Assembly (NCBI GenBank): GCA_963402885.1
Contig: OY727093.1
Span: forward strand, 13,279,501-13,343,500
Reading direction: 5' to 3'
DNA: 64,000 nucleotides
Origin: Antedon bifida
Lineage: Eukaryota > Echinodermata > Crinoidea > Comatulida > Antedonidae
Every line of letters begins with the position of its first letter. The first letter of the stretch is position 1. Below the pieces are notes generated by a model that saw nothing but the letters and a program-made list of their open reading frames with translations, was not told where the DNA came from and did no database searches. Position numbers and translations under genes: made by a program. Shown here in pieces: positions 34,001 to 43,117 of this stretch.

Positions 34001-34109
34001 TTTGCAATAATTGATCAAAACCTGGTGAAATATCCAAATTCCGTGGACCAAAATTTCCAGTGAAAAAGTTTGACACAGAATTTAAAGTTTTCTCCATTAT
34101 ATCCGACAT
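22030..34109 (-). CDS. AP4E1: AP-4 complex subunit epsilon-1
   Basis: AP4E1 is a large subunit of the AP-4 adaptor, which sorts cargo (ATG9A is a known one) at the trans-Golgi network. The 22 coding exons, 5' to 3', are: 33978-34109, 33740-33811, 33432-33555, 32881-33076, 32539-32698, 31972-32138, 31646-31719, 31382-31504, 28834-28943, 28380-28519, 27692-27801, 27146-27261, 26810-27022, 26054-26137, 25736-25850, 25500-25647, 24886-25057, 24363-24473, 23412-24155, 23094-23296, 22553-22707 and 22030-22184. All phases agree, giving 1207 residues (human 1137). It starts MSDIMEKTL, as in the family. The adaptin trunk covers about residues 60-610 (YIVRILYCEMLGHDTTACHI, NHELLVLMVNTFQRDL). A hinge has SFLDEYVSDALDEGATPY. 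The C-terminal ear ends ILDSTPCLLHVNF...IQLWFR. Intron 10 is AT-AC and intron 21 is GC-AG. It lies head-to-head with GTF2E2. Confidence 0.97.
22185..22552 (-). other. GC-AG intron (AP4E1 intron 21)
   Basis: The donor reads ATAG|GCAAGT and the acceptor TTTCAG|GTGAAG. The phase-1 junction joins ...QVQII-G to G-EEGIASG, matching the human AP4E1 order (EIIGNEGLL). GCAAGT after AG is the usual context of the rare GC donor class. A GT donor that keeps phase is not available. Confidence 0.85.
22303..22446. mobile_element. MITE family B, copy 3 (best termini)
   Basis: Near-perfect terminal inverted repeats start AAGCTCTGTCTACACTATCA and end TGATAGTGTAGACAGAGCTT, an exact 20-bp complement. The 144-bp element also has subterminal inverted 'gatgtgcacatat / catatttgggcacatcac'. 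It lies in AP4E1 intron 21. Confidence 0.88.
24565..24700. repeat. dispersed 'TATTAAGGGGACA' repeat, copy 2 (degraded)
   Basis: It holds 'gaggtgttcctttaatagg' and 'agtgtccacttaatagggtg' motifs in AP4E1 intron 17, resembling copies at 7290-7450 and 32235-32400 but more diverged. Confidence 0.4.
25108..25417. repeat. 13-bp tandem repeat, about 24 copies
   Basis: Head-to-tail CAGTACTGTATCT units run with only scattered changes (one tatAt, one ctAag). Each unit contains the 8-bp palindrome CAGTACTG. It fills most of AP4E1 intron 16 (25058-25499). Confidence 0.95.
26205..26785 (-). mobile_element. tRNA-derived SINE-like composite element
   Basis: It is bounded by CCTCCGTCAAGGAGG on the left and 'ggcggaggtttgtactctcg' on the right, both ending in CCTCCG/CGGAGG. 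On the minus strand, 26570-26643 resembles a tRNA: 'gtggtgtaatggttatg' as an A-box-like part and GGTTCAAGTCC as an exact Pol III B box. The rest has two imperfect copies of 'ccacagtttttatccgattc'. It sits in AP4E1 intron 13. Confidence 0.6.
27377..27568. mobile_element. foldback element with arms of about 85 bp
   Basis: Two long arms are inverted complements with few mismatches. Left: TTGATATAAAGTTTG...ACATATATTTAGT...AAAGAACTGTTGTGTTTCTC...AATATACTTTGA. The right arm mirrors this down to CTTCATATCAA. The loop is roughly 27 nt (ccttgagcattctcactcct...). It lies in AP4E1 intron 11; its outermost sequence recurs as the hairpin at 10988-11029. Confidence 0.8.
27802..28379 (-). other. U12-type AT-AC intron (AP4E1 intron 10)
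   Basis: The donor is ATATCCTTT, the exact minor-spliceosome AT-AC consensus, directly after exon 10 (...EMANN split AA|T). The acceptor ends TTCAC|TTATGG. A CCTTA branch-site core lies about 11 nt upstream of the AC. The joined reading EMANNYGQNCMWYVDT aligns without gaps to human LAEKYAPDNAWFIQT. Reading through instead meets TGA after two codons, and no GT donor fits. Confidence 0.9.
28621..28803. mobile_element. MITE with AAGGCAATCTAACAAC termini
   Basis: It starts AAGGCAATCTAACAACAGGG and ends with the inverted CCCGTTGTTAGATTACCTT. A central perfect hairpin (CCAACAGTA-CAA-TACTGTTGG, 28700-28720) is flanked by complementary 'tggctgtgaca / tgtcgcagcca'. The element ends 30 bp from the exon 9 donor in AP4E1 intron 9. 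Confidence 0.75.
29036..31350. repeat. 23-bp minisatellite, about 100 copies
   Basis: The unit contains CAATGGGAAAGCAAGGAAAC followed by CCT, CCC, ACC or TCC variants. The central 29335-31210 part is highly homogeneous. The edges (29036-29330 and 31215-31350) carry older variants with 'cctggatattccaatgggaa' or 'cctggaaaccctaatggaaa'. It lies wholly within AP4E1 intron 8, ending about 30 bp from the exon 8 donor. Period 23 gives a 69-nt triple register without stops, so a 749-codon open frame (29072-31321) and several antisense frames appear without being genes. Confidence 0.97.
32235..32400. repeat. dispersed 'TATTAAGGGGACA' repeat, copy 3
   Basis: It contains 'agccctattaagtggaaac', 'gtgaaacaatcaaggggaaatg' and 'gtgtccccttaataggggtt', in the same order as copy 1 at 7290-7450. 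It lies in AP4E1 intron 5. Confidence 0.5.
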
Positions 34110-34954
34110 GCCGATTACTACTCGCTAGGCCTACTCACAATCATCGCAATCATTTTAATTATTGTATGGCTAAAAATGTAAGCCGAGGCCTAGGCTCAGT
34201 TCTTAGTAAATATTAACTGCTCTTTTCCCTGCGTGCACTGCTACTCTGTATGTTAATGTGCACTCTGACTGCCTATCATCGTGTAGGCCCACTAACTAGT
34301 CTCTACTAGGGGGACTAGACTAAGCCTAGCTGCCTGGGCTTATAGAGTAGTGACTGACTGACGTTCGTATAATACAATGTCACTTTCAAAGTTCATTGTT
34401 AAGTGCAATCCATTGGAGAAGCATTAACACATAATTAGCAATATTTCGCTACTTTTACATTCTACTACTACTCTTCTTCTAGGCTTAGGTCTCTAGGCCC
34501 TACATCAGGTTGCTATTTCCGCAGATTCCCCGCGGACCAAAACAAACAAAACAACCCATCCGTTCCAATGGAGAGAGAGGGCGGTATGCATGTTTGTGTG
34601 AGAGAAACGAAGGGTCTGCATCAGAATAAATAAGTTTATTTTTGTCAATATTTGAGCTACTTCAGCATATCAAAGCAGATAATAACCAAGGTTTCTATAT
34701 TCTTGATCAATTTCTTGTATTAATTATAGGTATATGTTATATTCTAGTACTGAATGAATGTCGATTTACTTGTTCATTCTATGCTAAGCTAGGATCATTG
34801 AATAAATGAAAAGAGAAAAGGCCGTCTACAAGCCGTTTGCCACACATTGAGAGTCATTTCGCACCCAATAATGCAATAGCAGTAAAAAAAAAACTGGGCT
34901 TATTGAAATGGTGTATAGATTGGAAGTAACTTAAAGACACATTTTTTTATTTAG
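34110..34954. promoter_or_regulatory. AP4E1/GTF2E2 bidirectional promoter region
   Basis: 845 bp separate the divergent start codons of AP4E1 and GTF2E2. The AP4E1-proximal half (34110-34510) is less AT-rich than its surroundings and is enriched in 'ctag' and 'aggcctag' motifs. I see no convincing TATA box. Shared promoter function is inferred from geometry alone. Confidence 0.55.
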
Positions 34955-37411
34955 ATGGATCAGTCATTGATTAGTCAACGAGAAGCCTTTCAAAAGAGAG
35001 CATTGGCTGTTCCTGTTATTGAGAAGAGAAAACCTAAAACAGAAACAAACTCACAACCTCCTACTAAAAAGAAAAAGAGGCCTCTTCCAGGTAAGTCTTG
35101 CCTTGAATTAATTAAAGTCCTTACAATGAGTTTATTGCTGAATCCTTCATGAGTATTTAATTCTTTCTCCACTTGACTGGCCTGTTTAAATTGTTTGTAT
35201 TAATTTAAATATAATCTAATAATTGTTTTTATTTTTGTAGATTTTAAAAATGAGAAGTCAAACAAAAATCAAATTGGACATGGACTCTTTAATAATAAAA
35301 TGTTTCAAGGAACGTCAAAGAACAAATTTAGAATTTTAGCAAATATTGTCAACTTTATGAGAGATCGGTTTAAAAAAGGAGATAACTACAGCCTGACTGT
35401 AGATGAAATACTGGATGAGACGAACATGATGGATATTTCAACAGCTAATAAAGCCTGGTTGACAAATGATGTAAGGCTGTTTTCAAAGCGCTGTCAAAAA
35501 AATGTGATGTGCCCATATATAGACATTATGATATCATATCACTACCATATTTGAGCACATCACTACCATATTTGAGCATGTCACACTTTTTTTGTTGTCA
35601 AACTTTGATAGTAGACAAAGCTTTACATATCTACATTATATTAGTTTATTTTTATGTTCTGTTCTATCTATCTACTCTATGTTATCTTTATGTTGTGGTT
35701 TTTTTTCTCAACAATTTTCTTTAGTTCTTGCAGCTCAAACGAAGCTATATTGAGTGCAGATGAAACCTGATAGGCCCCATAACTGCTGTAACATCAAAAA
35801 TTTGAACAAGAACATCGGAGTTAACCCACAAATTATGCCCTGGGTTATTATAAAGTACACACTATATATGTATACATATAAGGGAGCCTCAAACTCTTTT
35901 TCCTATTAATCTTTTCAGCAATTTAACCCTCCTTTAAGAGTTTATACACCGGCTCTTCACCATAGCACATTTTCAATCAATATTCTAACTTCTTTTTCAG
36001 GCATTACCAAATAATCCTAAGATTGCTGCTGAAGATGGAAGATATAAATACAAACCAAAATTTAATATTCGAGGAAAGAAAGAATTACTACGACTTTTAG
36101 ACAATTACGATCAACATGGTAAAGGAGGGATCTTATTTGACGATGTAGTTGACAGCCTACCACATGCAGAGAAAAAAATAGAAGTGAGGCTGCCCTCTTT
36201 GTTGAACATTATTATTTTAATGTACTTTGAATTTTAACAGTAATGATAGAAACTCAAAGCAGTAATGCTTAAAAAATAAAAGAAATGTGAAACGGTAAAG
36301 ACAAGAAATTGGAAAGTGAAAAAAGTCAAAGAGAAAAGCAACACAGGTACTTAACACCTGTAAAATAAAACATAAAAAAATTTCTTTTATCCCTATTAAA
36401 TATTACTATTTTTTAACATAATTTTGAAAAGTATAGTGACAAACTAATAAAATAAAATTTATTCTGACTTTCAGGAATTAAAAGATCGGGTAATCATAGT
36501 TACACGGCCAATAGATAAGAAGAAAGTATTATTTTATAATGACAAAGGATGCCAATTTACTGTTGAAGAAGGTACAGTATAGAAATCTGTGTAAAATGAT
36601 GTTAGGGGGAAGGGGGGATGAGGGAAAGGGGTAGAGGAAAAGCGGAGATTATTGAATTGAATTGAATTGATGAAGCCAGAAGAAAAAACAGACATAAAAC
36701 ATGTATGATATACACTATCATCTGAAAAAGCATGTATTTGCTGAAATGCATACTAGAGGTTGTTTGCTTTATTGTGGTTTGTTTTCTATTCCAGAGTTCA
36801 GGAAACTTTGGCGAGGTGCAGCAGTGGATTCAATAGATGAAAACAAAATTGATGAATATCTAAAGAAGCAGGGAATCACGTCTATGCAAGATTCAGGTGT
36901 TAAGAAATTTGTAAGTAAATTGATTTTCAGATGCACCTTCACTAGCGGTGTAGTGAAGACAATTGTGAAAAACATCTCATTCTCTAGTGTTGTTTGTGTC
37001 AACCTCCTTTTTTTATGCTGTGCCATCAATTATCTGAATAATAAAATATAAAGCTCTGTCTACACCATATTTGGGCATATCATTACCATATTTGAACATG
37101 TCAAACTAGTTTGATAGTGTAGACTGAAATAGTATATCATGGTAACCACAGTGACATTTGCAAAATGATAACCATGTACTGTAATTATTCACTTGTATTA
37201 CTCGTAATATCCTGTATTATAGTAAAAACAATTTATATTAATTGATTTATATATTTAATTGATTTATACAGTGTATTTATTATTTACTTGATTTATATAT
37301 TTTTAGACCCCAGTACAAAAGAGAAGAAAAGGTGGAAAGAGAAGAAATAAGCCACTATTGAATGAGCACGTGGCAGATCAGTTGAAAGACTATACAGAAG
37401 GAAACAATTGA
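34955..37411 (+). CDS. GTF2E2: General transcription factor IIE subunit 2 (TFIIE-beta)
   Basis: TFIIE-beta pairs with TFIIE-alpha to recruit and regulate TFIIH at RNA polymerase II promoters. Exons are 34955-35090, 35241-35470, 36001-36183, 36475-36571, 36795-36910 and 37307-37411, all GT-AG with agreeing phases, giving 288 residues (human 291). The Lys-rich N-terminal linker ([17 protein letters not shown]), the winged-helix core ([39 protein letters not shown]), [37 protein letters not shown] and the basic C-terminal region ([19 protein letters not shown]) all match family order. The start is the first ATG, just after a T-rich/TTTAG tract, and gives the family-length N-terminus. MITE family B copies sit in introns 2 and 5. 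AATAAA is at 37581. Confidence 0.97.
35484..35624. mobile_element. MITE family B, copy 4
   Basis: It starts 'caaagcgctgtcaaaaaaat', a deleted left end, contains 'gatgtgcccatatatagaca', has a small internal duplication of 'accatatttgagca', and ends 'tgatagtagacaaagctt'. It begins 13 bp after the GTF2E2 exon 2 donor. Confidence 0.7.
37051..37126. mobile_element. MITE family B, copy 5 (internally deleted)
   Basis: AAGCTCTGTCTACACCATAT joins directly to the family interior (catatttgggcatatc) and ends 'tttgatagtgtagac'. It is about half the family length. It lies in GTF2E2 intron 5. Confidence 0.65.
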
Positions 37412-37580
37412 CATTGATAATCTTGATCAACACATGAACATATGCACTAAGGATACACAAATGCTGCTGTGCCGTCATAATTTACAGTGGAATCCCCAAA
37501 TCCATGGATTGCCTCTAAGCCTACTAGATCCATACCTGTCACTTCAACTAATGCAATGAATGTTTCGATATAGCATTACA

Positions 37581-37586
37581 AATAAA
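37581..37586 (+). terminator. GTF2E2 poly(A) signal
   Basis: AATAAA lies 170 nt after the GTF2E2 stop and is the first canonical signal; use is inferred. Confidence 0.55.
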
Positions 37587-38424
37587 AAACATCAAGAAGT
37601 ATATTGATATTTTTTAAGGCTTAATTTCATGTATATTTTGTAAATACAGTAAAAGATGGAATACCTTTGTTCTTTTTATCTTTATTTATTATTGCTTGTG
37701 TATGGTGATAACTTAATTAAAGGGAGTACCATTGCATCAGAGAGCCAAGTCAGAGAAGTAAACATCTGACCAATCACTGATGTACCAATGACGATTGATT
37801 ATTACCCAATAAATCTGTAAACGTACGGACTGCTAATAAATGAAAAATAGACAATAAGATTTCACGTTAAAAGGTTAAGAGAGTATTGCATCATTTTAGA
37901 TGAATGAACTTGGCAATACTAACCACTACCCACATTTTAATTGGTTACTGGATGCTGTTGATAGACATTAACTTGTACCCAGTAAACTTACAATGTACCC
38001 ATAAACAACAGATTAATTGTAGATTCTATATTTCCTATCAATTATTATGCATATCGTGTACAAAATGACTAACCGTTTGTCAGACAGGGATGTGACGTAG
38101 CGATACTCGGACAGGGAAATACCAAGGCGACCTTTGTTTGTTATTTGGTTTTTCCTAAAAGCAAGTCATTACCTTATAATCAAGACAATCACTTATGTAG
38201 TACTTTACAAGATATTAGTAAATTACGTGCTAAAGAAAATTTTCTCAATTTAATCAGAATATTTTAAGAACGTCACATAAATGGGTTGTTACTTTAAAGG
38301 CTATATCACGGTCACTCGATTGTTTCTATTCAGATCGATCCAGCAACCTACAGCATTGTCATTTTAAAATACATAATTATTATTAAATGTATAGCGAGGT
38401 AAATGAGTAGTAACTATATTACGG

Positions 38425-38756
38425 TATCGACACGTCATAAACGGATTAAGATACATCGTAAACGGATTAAGATACATCGTAAAAGGATCGCGGAACGTCG
38501 TAAAAGGACCATCGACACGTCATAAAATGACCTCGACACGTCATAAACGGATCTCGACACATCGTAAACGGATCGCGGAACGTCGTAAAGGGACCATCGA
38601 CACGTCATAAAATGACCTCGACACGTCCTAAACGGATCTTGACACATCATAAACGGATAGCGCCACGTCTCAAAATGACCATCGACACGTCTAAAACAGA
38701 CCTCTAAACGACCTCTACACGTCGTAAACGGATCTCGACAAGTCGTAATCGCTCAG
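38425..38756. repeat. degenerate ACGTC-rich tandem repeat
   Basis: About 14 imperfect units of 20-24 bp have the form 'cgacacgtcataaacggatc', with variants 'cgcggaacgtcgtaaaggga' and 'cgacacgtcataaaatgacc'. A higher-order unit of about 100 bp (ggaacgtcgtaaa-ggaccatcgacacgtcataaaatga...) is repeated. The array is CpG-rich within AT-rich DNA. Confidence 0.8.
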
Positions 38757-40213
38757 CGTCAACTAAATTCGAAAGAATGGTAGTTTCACTTCTATCGATA
38801 CCGATACCTTTTTGAGTATTGAACGTAAAATGTAACTCAAGACAAACCAAGTTACTTTAGAATAAATATACAGTTTGATTAGCAATTGCCTAATCACGTT
38901 CATTGTTTTCGGTTTATTTTACATCACTTTGTATTGAGAAGGAAACAATTGGAAACAAGTGATCCATTATGTCGACGACAAGGGAAGTATTCCAAATGGT
39001 AATATAGGAAATCAATTTCACTAGTGTACCAAATTTAACTTTCCAGAAATGGTAATAAACTTAGAGGTTCCACACTACACTACGTGTATGAAATTCTGGA
39101 ATCGAAATTGAATGAGTATCTATGGCACACCGATGCTTATCTTATCACGTGCGCACTCTAAGTTGAGAAAGTTCTGGAGATACCCCTTTTGCATTATACT
39201 TTTGATTTAAGACTCAGTAAAGTTATAAGCCAGGAGAATAATCAACATAATCGTATTAGATGATGTTCTATAATTTTAATTGTTAGCTTATTTTGGTCTA
39301 TAGGGATTGTGTTGTCGTAATCTTGTGTCACATCCGGGCCTTTTCAATGCTATTATTTCCCTTTGATTAATCCTTTAAAACAGTTTTCACAGGAACTGAT
39401 GTTTCTAATTTCAAGTAAACCGTGATTTAATCGATAATTTAATTTTCTACCGGAATAAAAATAAAATTTAATATATATAATAATATAATATATTACTGCG
39501 TTAAAACTATCTAGTAATATCCATAAACATGTGACAAATCATTGTAGGCTACTTTTTGAAACCGCGTATCACACAGGTCTGGTAATTAATCTCTAAGCAG
39601 TGTATTTCTGCCCGAGATATGCATGGCTGCATTCGCGTGCGCAAATTTGAGTTTACCGACCGACCGACCAACCAACCGACATAGTGAGCTGTAAATGTCG
39701 TGTACCGGTAGACATTTCATATAAACTTCAGATCTATGATGTAAATTAATCCATGTAAAAACACATTATAATGTATAATGGTAATTTAATAGTATACAAA
39801 TAATGAATGTTTATGAGTGTAATGGTACAAATAATGGCATGAGGTGAATGATGAAAGGTTATATATCAACATGGAATGGACAGGAATTTATTTAGGTGTT
39901 ATATAATATACAAATAATGAATTTTCTCATTATATTTATTATGGAGCTGTTATTTGAAATTGTATTAGGTCTATAAACTAAATCGATACACTTCTGACAA
40001 TCAAAATGTTATCTGTAATGAAACCTTGTGAAGTGGAAGTGCTTAAAACTTGGTTAAAAAAAACACATCGAGTAAAAACGACGCACAAGAACTAGAAGCT
40101 GGACTGTTCAAATTTTTAATTATCATAATTTTATAACAAAGAACTCATAAAACACAGAATAAACACTAATATAAGCCTGCGTTTTCTATACATATAAATT
40201 ATTATATTACAAA

Positions 40214-43117
40214 TTATTTGTCAAGAGTAAAATATTTAGGAAGACGATCGTCGTCGCGACGTGCTTCAGGAATGCTTTCTCCAAGTGATTGGTACTCAGA
40301 CGACGTCTCAGCAAAACATGCACCAACCACTTCTTTCTCTTCGTCAGATTTCTCCAGTAACTGATAATGATGCTGTTCCTTGTCTTTAGTCGTATTTAAT
40401 TGAAAATAAACCGGTAATGGAGTTGTATTGGGAAGTGTGTCCGAATTGGACGCATTTGGAAGAGTTTCAGCTGGAGTTTGATCCGTTGGTATCTTATCAT
40501 TAATTTTCATATAGGTGTGTGAAGGATCTCGTTTGTTGTCATCTCCTTGCTGTAGCACTCTTTCTGGAAGGACTTCCTGCGCTTCAAAATATACACGTTC
40601 GCTTAAGTTTTCTTGTTGGCTTTTGTCTTGATTTCTTTTTAGACCAGTGTATATCGTTGGTCGGTCAATACGATGTAGGCCGTGATTTGTGTTTTTAGCT
40701 CGCGCATTATGTCCATGGAAGCCACTGTAGACCGATGGTCTGTCCGTTTTGTAGAAGGCATAACCAGTCGTAGGATCGACTACTTTTCCCATGACGTCTG
40801 GAAGACTACAATGTGATAGCCGGTTGTCCAACATTTCGTCGTCAACTTCAGCGTAACAAGCACCTGGTGGGACGGACGTGCGAAGGGTTGACGCAGAAGC
40901 TGAAAAGAAACCTCCACGAAGACTACTTTTCCCGTCGTAAGCTTCATTTCCAACCATGGCAATTGAACCTAAATAGATAAGATATAGTTGAATTAATTGC
41001 GACGTGGCAATGTGATTCCAATACTCTGTATCTATGATTTTAGGACAAACATGTTTTTATTGTTACCATATTTTAAAATAGTCATATCACAACCTAAGAA
41101 TTTAGGAGCTATGCTTTACTATACTAATTTTTTTTCTATGGACTTTGTCTGAAATAAAGTTATTATTATTATACTCGTAAATCTCAATCTTTAGGTACAG
41201 ATCTACAACTTTGGTGATTAACCGACATTTTATTAGACGGCGTCAACAGTAAAACTGACCCGTTAGGCCCACTTACCGTCTTTTTCGTATCTTTTTTCAT
41301 AACTTTCTATGATTTCTCTACGCATTCTCTCGTTCTTTGAATAGCAGACGTAACACGTGATAGACGTTGCAATGACTACAATGCCGACAGCAAGAGCTCC
41401 TGTAATCATCCCGATTATAAAATCCTTACTAAAAACTCTATCTTCTTCATCATTTGTTGTATTGTTCCTTGCAAGCTGGTTATTCTTTTTTAAATCTGGA
41501 ACTACGTCAAAGAAATTAATGATTTTTTTATATAATTATCAAAGTAGGCCTACATAAAATCATAATTTGTCTGTTACTACTCTTTTACTATTTTTTAAGA
41601 TGATGATCGTAAATAATTATATAGGCACGACTTTATTTCAAAATCAAATAACTCTGAGAATTGTACGATTGACTTTATAAAATAATCAAATATTTCGTAA
41701 CATTTTAGTACATTTTCAGAGACCATCAAATCGGAAGTCACGCCACGCTAGCCACACATCCTGTTTTTGGTTTCCTATAACTGGTTCAACTATTGTAAAA
41801 GTAAGATAACAACAAGATGCCTTTGTTTACTTTTCGTTAGTGGCTTTTCACTTGGTTCAGTGACGATCCTGCTAAAACCTGTACTTGGTCTTGCACTAAG
41901 AATGTCAGTGGTTATTGGTAGGCTTCTTGTTAGTCCTTTACCTGATGTAGATACTGGTAGGTGGTATGTTGTTGGGAGATTGGTTGATGTATCTATAGTA
42001 GTACTGTCTATGGTATTGTCTGGGGTCGTTTTCGGCGAACAATCGCATTTTGTACACGTCTTCATCTTCTTCAGACAACATTTTTCACAATCTTTCTCTA
42101 AAAAAAATTGCCATGAACGATGTTTTTTATTGTTGAATTTAGAATAATGTTTTTGAGTGAATTTATTCATAAGAGAAGTGTGTTGTTAACATGTCTACTA
42201 CAATAAAAGTATGTTGGTAAGAGAATATCCTCGGATTTCGGTTCCATACACGTGGAAATACGAGGTTTTTTAGATTGTAAACGAACATAGGCCTATTTGT
42301 AATTTCAACCAGGGGGAACTATTAACCAATCCTTTTATCAACAAAGCTACTCGCCGCACGGAACAAAGTAATTAACAAATATAATCCAATATTACTTAAT
42401 CCAAATGACATACCGTTACCCGTTTTCTTTGGCGAATCACAGTTCCCTCCTCCTCTAAGAAAATATAAGAACATTATTATCAATATAATAGCAATGCAGT
42501 TGAGCTATGATTAAAAGCATTATTTTTACAAAAATAAGTGGGCCTAACTAATTTGTGGTTTAGGCCTAATATTTTAGTTCGTGTTTTTAATTCTAGCGAT
42601 AATGTAGGCGTCACTGAACCTTAAATCCACATTTAATTCGTCATAAAACAATTTGCATTTCCTGTTATTATGATGCTATCGTATTATGTTTATTATAAAC
42701 GTGGAGGAAACATATTTTTACTTCCATAACAAAGCAATATCATTAAAAAAATTGCCTCAGCGATTCAACTACTAACTATTTTGGATTCATTGAGGGTATA
42801 AGACGTGCTTTTTCAAGAGTAAGACTAAATAAAATATACGTCTCGTTTTTCGGAACTTAAAAGATGCAGTCTCTATATCTATGAGTGGCCCGAAGGCCTA
42901 CTTTCCAAACGACTCTTTTTCTGCAGTGTATTACAGAATGGAGGTAGAGTGCATCAAATAAAACGTAAGACATTTTTTTAAATTAAGCTATAAATACAAG
43001 AACGTCTACTTACTCACAAGTTGGTACCGATATAGGACCTGCCATACAAAATACATCAAGTGATAAACAGGTTACAGCAATTATAACAAAATAAAATCCA
43101 CATTTTGTTTTTGTCAT
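40214..43117 (-). CDS. Type I membrane protein with ITAM-like tail, family not recognised
   Basis: I do not recognise this family. Five coding exons (43014-43117, 42414-42454, 41831-42097, 41277-41501, 40214-40968) keep phase and give 463 residues. Visible parts are a signal peptide (MTKTKCGFYFVIIAVTCLSL), a short Cys cluster at about 34-65 (KDCEKCCLKKMKTCTKCDC), a Ser/Thr/Pro-rich stalk to about 160, one membrane helix at about 165-190 (FIIGMITGALAVGIVVIATS) and a tail of about 270 residues. The tail has YFQL at 400 and YQLL at 414, ten residues apart as in an ITAM, then YQSL at 438 and YFTL at 458. It also has two internal duplications: DRPSVYSGF/DRPTIYTGL (288/314) and GACYAE/GACFAE. A signalling receptor is inferred. 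The exon 3 donor (AAA A|GTAAAC) is the least certain junction. Confidence 0.8.

Larger units (their letters stand above)
37412..40213. other. intergenic region
   Basis: It separates the convergent 3' ends of GTF2E2 (+) and the type I membrane protein gene (-). It contains the GTF2E2 poly(A) signal and the ACGTC-rich tandem repeat at 38425-38756. No conserved exon was seen. Confidence 0.6.

Noticed and set aside
41767..42147. 126-codon plus-strand frame
   Set aside because: Antisense shadow of exon 3 of the type I membrane protein gene, whose splice phases and Cys cluster support the minus strand.
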